DNA of 64,000 nucleotides from assembly GCA_024635495.1 (NCBI GenBank), contig JAGXIT010000004.1, forward strand, positions 310,001-374,000, in the 5' to 3' direction. The notes under the pieces were generated by a model. The model was not told where the DNA came from and searched no databases. It was given only the letters and a program-made list of their open reading frames with translations. Numbering within the stretch: position 1 is the stretch's first letter; every line of letters begins with the position of its first letter. The DNA is from Candidatus Saccharimonadota bacterium. Lineage in GTDB: Bacteria > Patescibacteriota > Saccharimonadia > Saccharimonadales > UBA4665. Below are positions 1 through 7,751 of this stretch, piece by piece. The translations under genes were made by a program, and so were the position numbers.

Positions 1-374
1 TGCCCCTCTGCGTCGATAGATAAATGCTCTCGCGTATATGCTGCAGCCTCTTTAGATTTCGTCTTTGCGGCAAAATCCTTAATAACTTTGTCATTGTCCC
101 TTTTGGCTCGCAGACCTTCAATACCCGCTGCTAATATAAGCACTCCAGCTGTAGCATTTGCTCCGATAAATGCATCTTGTGAATGTTCTGTGCCGCTATT
201 TATATTCAGTCCACTTAGAGCTCCCGCCGCTACGCCCGCGACAAATAATCCACGTTGAATCTGCCTCGACACTTTTGTTCGTCTAGCTATGCGATCTTCG
301 AGGCTTTCTTGGGGGACCTCGCCATTAGTCTCAATGGGCGTTAGGTCTCGACCTAGATTATTTTGTTCACTCAT
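1..374 (-). CDS. Hypothetical membrane protein (3' end outside window)
   Basis: An open frame runs from an ATG at 374 to the window edge, giving 124 residues without a stop, so the C-terminus lies outside. The N-terminal 40 residues are polar and charged (start MSEQNNLGRD). Two hydrophobic stretches follow, about residues 42-56 and 68-87, consistent with two short membrane helices, then a Lys-rich tail. The start is set by an extended -10 (TGC-TATAAT, TATAAT at 385-390) that ends 10 nt upstream, so the transcript would be nearly leaderless. It is divergent from the aminopeptidase gene. I do not recognise the family. Confidence 0.6.
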   Translation of the reverse strand, partial: MSEQNNLGRDLTPIETNGEVPQESLEDRIARRTKVSRQIQRGLFVAGVAAGALSGLNINSGTEHSQDAFIGANATAGVLILAAGIEGLRAKRDNDKVIKDFAAKTKSKEAAAYTREHLSIDAEG

Positions 375-384
375 GTTGATAATT

Positions 385-446
385 ATTATAGCATTTTTTT
401 GGATTTTGTCTATATCACTAATATAGTGGTTTTCTTCTGTTATACT
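385..446. promoter_or_regulatory. Divergent -10 elements of the partial gene and the aminopeptidase
   Basis: The 80-bp gap holds a minus-strand TATAAT at 385-390 (10 nt from the leftward ATG) and a plus-strand extended -10, TGT-TATACT, at 438-446 (8 nt from the ATG at 455). No Shine-Dalgarno sequence precedes either ATG. Both are predicted leaderless starts. Confidence 0.6.
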
Positions 447-454
447 ACTCTGAT

Positions 455-3019
455 ATGGGAAAAACAGTCACAAGATTATACAAACAATTTCAGCCTGAAT
501 CATACGATATCAAGTGGAACATTGACGAAAAAACCATGCGTTTTCGTGGTCACGTCACCATCAAGGGCAAAAAAGTCGGTCGGCCAAGCCAGAGGCTCAC
601 CTTCCACGCCAATGGACTCAAAATCAGCGAGGCAACCATCACGTCTCATAGCAAAAAGGGCGATCAAGTGCTCGCCATTACGCGTATCAATGCCCACAAA
701 AGCTTCCATGAGCTTCGTCTCCATACCGAAGAGATGGTCTATCCAGGTGCTTACACCGTAGATATCAGCTTCGAAGCACCGATTACTGATGGCATGACGG
801 GTATTTATCCCTGCTCCTTCAAGGACGGATCTGAAAATAAAAAACTTTTCGCAACGCAATTCGAAAGCCATCATGCCCGAGAGGCTTTCCCATGTATCGA
901 TGAGCCGGAAGCCAAGGCAGTATTCACCACGACAGTCGTGACAGAACCCGGGCTAGTAACCCTCGGCAATACTCCCATAGCTACACAGTTAGAGGCTAAG
1001 GGCAGGCTCGTCACCACGTTTGAACCATCGCCAAAGATGAGCTCGTATCTGCTCGCGTTCGTCGTCGGCGATATGCATAAAAAATCAGCCAAGACCAAGA
1101 GCGGTGTAGACGTAAATATATGGGCTACAACCGCCCAGCCAGCCAATGCGCTCGAAGCAGCGCTGGAATTTGCCGTTGGCTCGATTGAGTACTTCGAAGA
1201 ATACTTTGACGTGCCATATCCGTTGAAGAAAGCCGACCACGTCGCACTCCCAGATTTTAGTAGCGGTGCGATGGAAAACTGGGGGCTCATCACCTACCGC
1301 GAGCGTGTACTACTCGCTTATCCGGATGAGACTTCACAGAGCACCATAGAGCAAATCGCACTTGTCATCGCACACGAAACAAGCCATCAGTGGTTTGGCA
1401 ATCTCGTGACCATGCGCTGGTGGGATGACTTATGGCTCAATGAAAGCTTCGCAAATATGATGGAATACCAGGCTATTGATTCAATGAGGCCCGACTGGCA
1501 TGTGTGGCATGAGTTTGTTGCCGCAGAGGGCTTGAGCGCCTTCCGTCGTGATGCAGTCGCAGGTGTCCAGGCCGTGCATGTAGATGTGAATCACCCCGAC
1601 GAAATCAGCTCCTTGTTTGACCCAAGTATTGTATATGCCAAGGGCGGCCGACTTCTGTACATGCTCAAGAATTACATCGGTGAAAATGCTTTCCGAGCGG
1701 GTCTCAGCGCCTACTTTGCTAAGCATAAATACAGCAATACTACTGGTGATGATCTGTGGGCCGCGTTATCTGAAGCCAGCCATAAAGACATCAGCAGTTT
1801 TATGAGTCCATGGCTTGGTCGCTCGGGCTTTCCACTTTTGACCGTAGATCAAGAGGGTTCGAACGTCACGATTTCTCAGCAACAATTCCTCGATGATCCG
1901 AGCAAAGTCGACACCGAGCGTTTGTGGCCGGTACCATTATTTTCGAATGATACTTCGCAAGACATCATGACTGAGCGCGAAACCAGCCTAACCACTAAGC
2001 TACCAAGCTTCCTCGTGAATACTGGCGCACGTGGACATTACGTCGTCGATTACCGCTCTCCCGAAACAGAGCACTCAATCATCAAGAGCATACAAAACTT
2101 GTCTTTTGACGAGCCAGACAGGCTGATACTACTCAATAGCAGCTCTATGCTCGCGAAGGCTGGCATCGAGAGCTTCGGTCTGACCCTGGAATTGCTAGCC
2201 GCCTATGAGAACGAAGAAAGTGACCCGGTGTGGGGTATCATCGGCCTCGTAGTCGGAGAGGCTCGTCGTTTTATCAGTCTCGACGCGACACTCGAAGATG
2301 ACGTCAAGGCATTCATACGAACACTTATTGCAAAGCAATACAAACGGCTCGGCTGGCAGGGTGAAGCGAGCGAATCGACAGCAGACCAGAAACTCCGCAG
2401 CCTCATTATCGGGCTTGGAGCGTACGCAGAATATAGTGATATTACTGCCAAGGCTACAAAACTATTTGCCGACTATACAGAGAAAGATACCGCACTTACC
2501 CCAGAGCTCCGCAGCACTATCATGTCTATTCCAGTGCGAGATGGCGATACGAAGGCCGTCGATTTCCTCGTTGGTCTCCACGACAGCACAAACAATAGTG
2601 AGCTCCAGAGCGATATATGTGATGCTCTCACCGATACCAAAGATCCCTCAGTGGCTGCACAGCTACTTGTACGACTGAAAGATTCAAAGCTGGTCAAGCC
2701 GCAAGACGTCGACCGCTGGCTCATCTATCTCATGCGGAATCGCTACACCCGCGATGTGGCATGGCAATGGATGGTTGATAACTGGGCTTGGCTCGAAGAG
2801 ACGTTCGGCAACGATAAGACCTACGACTATCTCCCCCGCTATGCCGCCAGTGTTGTGAGCACGCGCGCCTACGAGAAGAAATTCCACGATCTGTTTGATA
2901 GCAAGATAAACCAACCTATCCTCAAGCGGAACATCACCCTCGGTGGCGAAGAAATCGCCACACGCCTCGCCTGGCTAGAACGCGACCTCCCCGCCGTCCA
3001 AACCTTCTTCAAAAATTAA
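455..3019 (+). CDS. M1 family zinc aminopeptidase (aminopeptidase N-like)
   Basis: Cleaves N-terminal residues from peptides. The 854-aa protein shows the exopeptidase motif GAMEN at residues 271-275 and the zinc site HETSH (H307, E308, H311) with the third ligand in LNESFA (E330). The rest fits the tricorn-interacting-factor F2/F3 or ERAP layout: N-terminal beta domain, thermolysin-like core, and a long helical ERAP1_C-like C-terminal region. No signal peptide is visible, so a cytoplasmic role in recycling imported peptides is likely in an organism with few biosynthetic genes. The ATG at 455 lies 8 nt after TATACT and is probably leaderless. Its 3' end overlaps by 11 bp the remnant yraN frame on the other strand. 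Confidence 0.95.
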   Translation: MGKTVTRLYKQFQPESYDIKWNIDEKTMRFRGHVTIKGKKVGRPSQRLTFHANGLKISEATITSHSKKGDQVLAITRINAHKSFHELRLHTEEMVYPGAYTVDISFEAPITDGMTGIYPCSFKDGSENKKLFATQFESHHAREAFPCIDEPEAKAVFTTTVVTEPGLVTLGNTPIATQLEAKGRLVTTFEPSPKMSSYLLAFVVGDMHKKSAKTKSGVDVNIWATTAQPANALEAALEFAVGSIEYFEEYFDVPYPLKKADHVALPDFSSGAMENWGLITYRERVLLAYPDETSQSTIEQIALVIAHETSHQWFGNLVTMRWWDDLWLNESFANMMEYQAIDSMRPDWHVWHEFVAAEGLSAFRRDAVAGVQAVHVDVNHPDEISSLFDPSIVYAKGGRLLYMLKNYIGENAFRAGLSAYFAKHKYSNTTGDDLWAALSEASHKDISSFMSPWLGRSGFPLLTVDQEGSNVTISQQQFLDDPSKVDTERLWPVPLFSNDTSQDIMTERETSLTTKLPSFLVNTGARGHYVVDYRSPETEHSIIKSIQNLSFDEPDRLILLNSSSMLAKAGIESFGLTLELLAAYENEESDPVWGIIGLVVGEARRFISLDATLEDDVKAFIRTLIAKQYKRLGWQGEASESTADQKLRSLIIGLGAYAEYSDITAKATKLFADYTEKDTALTPELRSTIMSIPVRDGDTKAVDFLVGLHDSTNNSELQSDICDALTDTKDPSVAAQLLVRLKDSKLVKPQDVDRWLIYLMRNRYTRDVAWQWMVDNWAWLEETFGNDKTYDYLPRYAASVVSTRAYEKKFHDLFDSKINQPILKRNITLGGEEIATRLAWLERDLPAVQTFFKN

Positions 3020-3137
3020 CGTTGTCTTTGTCCGCCCGGGCATGCCGCCAGTTGAGCGCTACTATTTTATAACCATGAGTTTCCAGATACTCAGCCGCAA
3101 TCTTCTCGGCATCGTGGCCATGACTATAATTCGTCAG
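3009..3137 (-). pseudogene. C-terminally truncated YraN (UPF0102) remnant
   Basis: Downstream of and overlapping the rnhB stop is a frame coding for 42 residues that match the YraN N-terminus: GHDAEKIAAEYLETHGYKIV followed by ALNWR. In intact YraN (about 120 aa) this leads into the nuclease-like core with the GEID motif. Here the frame reads HARADKDNVNF and stops. The GEID core is not evident in the other frames. No ATG/GTG/TTG precedes the conserved part; a CTG at 3137 overlaps the rnhB TGA. The rplS-rnhB-yraN order is conserved in many bacteria, so this is an eroded gene in its ancestral place. A short functional peptide cannot be excluded. Confidence 0.6.
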
Positions 3138-3724
3138 GCCTGCCCTACAATCTTCTTGATCGGCTTGTACGACATCCGGTGGATGCTGCAAACCCCATGC
3201 GCTTGCAATGCCGCGATGTGTACGGCCGTGCCGTAGCCGACGTGCTTCTCGAACCCATACTGCGGATATTTTGCAGCCATATCTATCATGTAATTGTCAC
3301 GAGCGACCTTGGCAATGATACTGCCCGCACTCGCACTAGGCTCTGTTAGGTCAGCCTTGATGACCGCGCGCGCCATCGGCTCATCGGGCAAGTAATTGCT
3401 ATTGCCGTCTATGATAATCTCGACATCGCCAAGTGGCTCGCCGTGCACTTCTTCGTATCTCGTCCGCAAATCGTCCAATGCGCGGCTCATAGCCGTCTTG
3501 ACAGCGGTGGTAATACCGCTTGTGTCAATATCCCCCGGGTCAACCCACCCCAGGCCGTACCCAAGGGATTCCTCTCGTATAACGACATCAAGTACATCTC
3601 GTCTCTTTTTGCTGAGAAGCTTCGAGTCTTTGAGCCCCTCAATCGGCTCGTCGAGCAGCACGGCACCAGCCACGAGTGGCCCAGCCCAGCACCCCCTCCC
3701 AACTTCATCTATCCCAATTGTCAT
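3134..3724 (-). CDS. rnhB: Ribonuclease HII
   Basis: Removes ribonucleotides and RNA-DNA hybrids from DNA in replication and repair. The 196-aa protein has the RNase HII signature GIDEVGRGCWAGPLVAGAV at residues 4-22 (catalytic D6 and E7), DSKLLSKKRR at about 33-42, the central IIIDG with its acidic residue, and the ASAGSIIAKVARD block. The length is typical. The start ATG follows a weak -10 (TAGCCT, 6 nt upstream) with TTGCTT 17 nt further up, so it may have its own leaderless transcript despite lying behind rplS and a hairpin. The truncated yraN overlaps its end. Confidence 0.95.
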   Translation of the reverse strand: MTIGIDEVGRGCWAGPLVAGAVLLDEPIEGLKDSKLLSKKRRDVLDVVIREESLGYGLGWVDPGDIDTSGITTAVKTAMSRALDDLRTRYEEVHGEPLGDVEIIIDGNSNYLPDEPMARAVIKADLTEPSASAGSIIAKVARDNYMIDMAAKYPQYGFEKHVGYGTAVHIAALQAHGVCSIHRMSYKPIKKIVGQA

Positions 3725-3757
3725 AGCCTAAGGCTAGCGAATTTTCCGCACAAAAGC

Positions 3758-3784
3758 AAAACTCCCGAGAGATTCGGGAGTTTT
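3758..3784 (-). terminator. Hairpin after rplS
   Basis: Perfect 11-bp stem: AAAACTCCCGA-type arm at 3758-3768, loop GAGAT, and the complementary arm ending in TTT at 3774-3784. It lies 37 bp downstream of the rplS stop. Read on the minus strand the run after the stem is T-rich but interrupted (GCTTTTG), so it fits a factor-independent terminator of moderate quality. Confidence 0.65.
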
Positions 3785-3820
3785 TGGAGTCAACTGACTT
3801 ATATAAGTGCTTATAAAGTT

Positions 3821-4348
3821 TTAGGCTTCTTTTTCGGAGTCTTCGTGAGCCGCGACAACAGCATCTTGCTTCGCTTTGAGCGCTGCTTCTTCTGCAGCCT
3901 TTTCGGCTTCGTGAATCTCAGCAAGCTTCGCATTTTCTTCGGCAAGCTTAGCTTCTTCCTCTTCAGCGTGTTTATCGACGACACCATTGACGGTCTGTCG
4001 GTCGAAGTCTACACCACTCAGTCGAGCAGCCTTACCGGAAAGCTTACGCATGTAGCTGAGGTAGTTTCGGCGAACTTTACTTCGCTTGGTTACTTCAATC
4101 TTCAGCACAAGTGGACTGTGGAGCAAAAAGCTCTTTTCTACACCGATACCGCTGGCGATACGTCGTACAGTGATACGGCTGGTGTGGCTATTTTTGCGCT
4201 CGGTTCGGATAACGAGACCCTGGAAGATCTGCACACGCTCTTTGGCACCTTCTTTAATTTTTTGGTGCACTTTAACCGTGTCACCACTGCGCACGTCGAC
4301 GACTGCGCCTTTTTTAAATGTATTGTCTAAGTCTTTGATAATTTCCAT
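3821..4348 (-). CDS. rplS: 50S ribosomal protein L19 with C-terminal extension
   Basis: Large-subunit protein at the 30S-50S interface. Residues 1 to about 112 are a complete L19 domain (GDTVKVHQKIKEG, ERVQIFQGLVIRTE, GIGVEKSFLLHSPLV, RSKVRRNYLSYMR). About 60 further residues, rich in Ala, Glu and Lys, form a probable charged helix or coiled coil; the usual length is 110-120 aa. The ATG is preceded by AAAGGTG within a leader of about 40 nt. It has its own promoter and is followed by a hairpin, then rnhB. Confidence 0.95.
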   Translation of the reverse strand: MEIIKDLDNTFKKGAVVDVRSGDTVKVHQKIKEGAKERVQIFQGLVIRTERKNSHTSRITVRRIASGIGVEKSFLLHSPLVLKIEVTKRSKVRRNYLSYMRKLSGKAARLSGVDFDRQTVNGVVDKHAEEEEAKLAEENAKLAEIHEAEKAAEEAALKAKQDAVVAAHEDSEKEA

Positions 4349-4388
4349 AGTTGTGTGGACACCTTTAATAAATCTTTGCGTTCAATCA

Positions 4389-4417
4389 ATTCTATCGCAT
4401 TTCACCCCTTAAAGCAA
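4389..4417 (-). promoter_or_regulatory. rplS promoter
   Basis: On the minus strand, TTGCTT (4412-4417), a 17-bp spacer and TAGAAT (4389-4394) form a good sigma70-type promoter. Transcription would begin near 4382, leaving a leader of about 34 nt that contains the AAAGGTG ribosome site. This differs from the leaderless pattern of most other genes here. Confidence 0.65.
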
Positions 4418-4428
4418 GTCTCTTCGAA

Positions 4429-6039
4429 TTATTCGATGACGCGGAAGACTTCTTGGAATGAAGTCTCGCCGGCTATCACGTGCAATATGGCATCGTGCAT
4501 CATTGTGCGCATACCACTTGCAACGGCCGCTTCTTCGATATCTTGACTCGAAATAATCTTCGTCCGGTCTTCGAGTAGTGCCCTGAGTGCCCCGGTCATC
4601 TGGAATTGCTCACGAATGGCGATTTGCCCCTTGTAGCCATAGGGATTTTCGGCCGAGCTGCCCGGCTTGTAGAAAGTCACACTGTCGAGGTTTGGCTTTT
4701 CGGTGCCTTCGGGCAGTGAATCTACAACCTTGCGGACGATTTCGAGCTCATGTTCGTTTGGCTCGTATGGTTGCTTGGTATTATCGTCGAGTTTACGTAT
4801 CAATCGCTGCGCCATCACGAGGCGAATCGCCGAGACGAATAATGGGTTCTGGCCTATCACATCACTGAGGCGGGTCAAGGCAGCGGCAGCTGAAGATGCG
4901 TGGAATGTCGATAGCACGAGGTGGCCGGTCAGGCTTGCCTGTAATGCAGTGCGGGCAGTGTCATTGTCTCGAATCTCGCCGACCATCACAATATCTGGGT
5001 CAAGGCGCAAGATGGCTCTTAGCTTCTCGGCGAATGATGTATCATCGTCTTTTTTCTCCTTGGTATTTACCGGTATCTGGGTAATGCCATCAAACTGGTA
5101 TTCGACTGGATCTTCGATGGTGATAATCTTGCGCTCATCGTTAGATAGGCTATTGAGCATTGAGTACAGTGTCGTGGTTTTACCTGAGCCGGTTGGACCA
5201 ACTGCAAGTACAAGGCCACTTGGCTTCGCGATGATGCCATCGACTACCTTTCGCTGATCGTCACTGAGGCCGAGTCTATCGAGTGTATACATCGCTCGGT
5301 CCATATTGAAAAGCCGCATCACGACATCCATGTTATGGATGGTAGGCACAGTCTCGAGACGAACATTGACGTCGACATCGGTACCATCGGCCATTTTGAC
5401 CTTCTGGGCAATATGGCCTTGCTGTGCGTAATCGGCGGCTGTGCTGACATTGCCAGAGCTGGCAACCGCGCCTATCAGCATGCGGTATTTATCTGCGTTG
5501 AGCGTGGCGATTGGGTGCAACACCCCGTCTATTCTTAGTCGTATACGAGTATCACCGGAGGTTGTCTCGATATGAATATCACTGGCGTTCAATCGGTGTG
5601 CCTGACTGACAAGGTAGGCCAGCATGTCATCGGCTCGGACTTGATTGAGCATTTCAGAGATTTCACCGACTAACGCCTTGGAATCGCCCTCGTTAATCTC
5701 GATATCTTGGTAGACCACCTTCTTCGGTGGGTCGTATAGATTCATATAGTCCTTGAACCCTGCATCGGAGATGAGATTGAAGCGAATCTTTTGATCAGTA
5801 AAATGATTCGTCAGCGAATTCATCGTCTGCTGTGATGTCGTGGTCGTGATGCCGAAGAGAATATTGCTCTTGTCGGTCTCTAGGGGGATGATGCGATACT
5901 GCCGCATCTGATCGATACTGATGACGTCACGAAACAGTGGCTTTTCAGCCATAGCCGACGTATCGGTGTACGCGACATTCAGCAATTGTGCACGGCGTTG
6001 GGTGGCCTGCTCTTCGTCATGGCGAGCGTCTTGACTCAT
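4429..6039 (-). CDS. Type IV pilus assembly / type II secretion ATPase (PilB/GspE)
   Basis: Hexameric cytoplasmic ATPase that drives pilus extension. The 536-aa protein has an N-terminal MshEN-like domain, then the GspE core: Walker A GPTGSGKTTTLYS, Asp box ITIEDPVEYQ, Walker B LRLDPDIVMVGEIRD, and His box TGHLVLSTFHAS. The zinc-binding tetracysteine segment usual before GYKG in PilB/GspE is absent: the region reads FYKPGSSAENPYGYKG. The ATG at 6039 is 8 nt after TATACT (6048-6053), while the upstream in-frame ATG at 6045 is only 2 nt from the -10 and would be outside the transcript. No other pilus gene is adjacent, apart from a possible pilin-like protein at 51.2 kb. Confidence 0.92.
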   Translation of the reverse strand: MSQDARHDEEQATQRRAQLLNVAYTDTSAMAEKPLFRDVISIDQMRQYRIIPLETDKSNILFGITTTTSQQTMNSLTNHFTDQKIRFNLISDAGFKDYMNLYDPPKKVVYQDIEINEGDSKALVGEISEMLNQVRADDMLAYLVSQAHRLNASDIHIETTSGDTRIRLRIDGVLHPIATLNADKYRMLIGAVASSGNVSTAADYAQQGHIAQKVKMADGTDVDVNVRLETVPTIHNMDVVMRLFNMDRAMYTLDRLGLSDDQRKVVDGIIAKPSGLVLAVGPTGSGKTTTLYSMLNSLSNDERKIITIEDPVEYQFDGITQIPVNTKEKKDDDTSFAEKLRAILRLDPDIVMVGEIRDNDTARTALQASLTGHLVLSTFHASSAAAALTRLSDVIGQNPLFVSAIRLVMAQRLIRKLDDNTKQPYEPNEHELEIVRKVVDSLPEGTEKPNLDSVTFYKPGSSAENPYGYKGQIAIREQFQMTGALRALLEDRTKIISSQDIEEAAVASGMRTMMHDAILHVIAGETSFQEVFRVIE

Positions 6040-6129
6040 ATGCATGTAGTATAGCGGTTATGCTTCAGGAGTAAAAGTAGCTAGTGGAGTTTTGAGCAGA
6101 ATCGACCAAACGACGTATACTGAGATACT

Positions 6130-6633
6130 ATGACAGACATCGTCCTTATCGCCCACGATATACGCAGCACACATAATGTGGGCGCCCTACTACGTACGGC
6201 AGAGTGCATGGGTGTCAGCCATATCTACTTCACCGGCTACACACCGTATCCTGAGGCACCACATGATGAACGCCTGCCGCACGAACGGAGAAAGTTGAGC
6301 AGCCAAATAGACAAAACTGCGCTCGGAGCTGCAAAGCTCGTCGACTGGTCACACGAAACGGATATCGATGAGCTACTTGCGCGTATCAAAGAGCAGGGCT
6401 GCGTTGTGGCGGCACTGGAGCAGACGAAAGATAGTTTGTCACTGCCCTCTTGGCAGCCACCTACGAGAGTTGCGCTCATCATCGGGCGTGAAGTCGAAGG
6501 CATCGACCCTTCACTCTTGGCGCAGTGCGATGTAACACTTGAAATACCACAATTTGGTAAAAAAGAATCGCTCAATGTTATCCAAGCAACAGCGATGGCG
6601 TTATACCATATGCGGTTTGCGCCGAAGCCCTAA
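6130..6633 (+). CDS. TrmH/SpoU family RNA 2'-O-methyltransferase
   Basis: SPOUT-fold enzyme that methylates ribose 2'-OH in tRNA or rRNA with S-adenosylmethionine. In 167 aa it carries the three SpoU motifs: STHNVGALLRTAECMG near the N-terminus (motif 1), ALIIGREVEGID (motif 2) and LEIPQFGKKESLNVIQATAM (motif 3 of the knot). It lacks the N-terminal substrate-binding domain of RlmB-type enzymes, so it is a minimal form; the modified nucleotide cannot be told. TATACT at 6116-6121 ends 8 nt before the ATG, with TTGAGC 18 bp upstream, predicting a leaderless mRNA. Confidence 0.9.
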   Translation: MTDIVLIAHDIRSTHNVGALLRTAECMGVSHIYFTGYTPYPEAPHDERLPHERRKLSSQIDKTALGAAKLVDWSHETDIDELLARIKEQGCVVAALEQTKDSLSLPSWQPPTRVALIIGREVEGIDPSLLAQCDVTLEIPQFGKKESLNVIQATAMALYHMRFAPKP

Positions 6634-6671
6634 GTATGCTATGTTAAATCATAGGTAACGATTAAATACAA

Positions 6672-7745
6672 ATGACACTCACTAAGACAAAACAACGTCG
6701 CCCAGCTGCGCATCAAAAGAAGCGAGCCGCCATGCATCACAAGCGGTCGAGTCGCTATGCCAACACGTATTGGCCGTATTTGCCTATCGTCGCTATTGTC
6801 ACCCTGGGAGTTGTACTGAATTCATGGCTCGGCGGGATGAACCGAAACGTACTCGGCTATGCTACCGACATGACTGTCTCTGGCCTGCTAACTGGTACCA
6901 ATCAGCAACGTGCTGCCAATGGCCTCGGGGCACTTGCGCTCAATACCAAGCTCAATTCTGCCGCTCAAGCCAAAGCCCAAGACATGATGAATAATGATTA
7001 CTGGTCACACATCTCACCGACTGGTGTCACTCCTTGGTACTGGATAACACAGGCCGGCTACAGCTACTTGGCCGCTGGCGAAAACTTAGCCTACGGATTC
7101 GCAACTTCATCAGATACCATGACTGGCTGGATGAACAGCCCGGGTCACCGTGCAAATATCCTCAATACTTCCTACAAAGAAGTTGGCTTCGGTGTCGTCA
7201 ATGCACCAAACTACCAATCGACTGGGCCGCAAACTATCGTCGTTGCCATGTACGGCGATCCATATGTTGCACCAATCGCAAAAGCTACCACACCAACCAC
7301 CACAACGACCACAACTACGACGACTCAACAGACCACTCCTGCTCCAACTCCAACCCCAACCCCAACCCCAGAACCAAAGCCAGTTACCGGCCCAACCAAG
7401 GCAGATACCGATACCGCCACTCCAGAAAACACCAAGACCACCAACGGCAACACCAAAGAATATGCATCAACCGGCGGAACATCAGCTGCCGAGCCGGTCA
7501 GCTCAAAAGGTGTCAGTCGTATCGAAGTGCTGAACGCAGCAAATGTCTCGTTTTCACAATTTGCGATCAGCATGATTGTATCGATAGCCCTACTACTCTT
7601 CTTGCTCCGTCATAGCCTTGCTTGGCATAAAGTAATTGTGAGAGGTGAGAAATTCATCCTGCACCACCCACTGCTCGATATTGCATTCGTCGCAATTATC
7701 ACACTCGGCGTAATACTCATGCAGACTACTGGCACAATTCGATAG
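6672..7745 (+). CDS. CAP/SCP-domain membrane-anchored surface protein
   Basis: 357 aa. A basic N-terminus is followed by a membrane segment at about 35-53, an extracytoplasmic CAP domain (about 70-197) of the bacterial YkwD type with the expected His113 (YWSH), Glu137 (AGENLAYG) and His159 (NSPGHRANIL), then a Thr/Pro-rich linker (about 206-237) and two C-terminal hydrophobic helices near 294-313 and 335-352. It is therefore tethered at both ends. CAP proteins act outside the cell, but the biochemical role of bacterial ones is poorly defined. The linker is written with simple CCAACC-type repeats. TATGTT with TTGCGC 17 bp upstream is a candidate promoter giving a short leader. Confidence 0.88.
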   Translation: MTLTKTKQRRPAAHQKKRAAMHHKRSSRYANTYWPYLPIVAIVTLGVVLNSWLGGMNRNVLGYATDMTVSGLLTGTNQQRAANGLGALALNTKLNSAAQAKAQDMMNNDYWSHISPTGVTPWYWITQAGYSYLAAGENLAYGFATSSDTMTGWMNSPGHRANILNTSYKEVGFGVVNAPNYQSTGPQTIVVAMYGDPYVAPIAKATTPTTTTTTTTTTQQTTPAPTPTPTPTPEPKPVTGPTKADTDTATPENTKTTNGNTKEYASTGGTSAAEPVSSKGVSRIEVLNAANVSFSQFAISMIVSIALLLFLLRHSLAWHKVIVRGEKFILHHPLLDIAFVAIITLGVILMQTTGTIR

Positions 7746-7751
7746 ATTACT

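Noticed and set aside
3443-4330. 295-codon open frame on the plus strand across rnhB and rplS
   Set aside because: It lies antisense to two certain genes, has no homology and low-complexity Phe/Ser-rich translation; a shadow of their codon use.
7330-7370. Simple repeat of CCAACC units as a possible repeat element
   Set aside because: It encodes the Thr/Pro linker of the CAP protein in frame and needs no other explanation.
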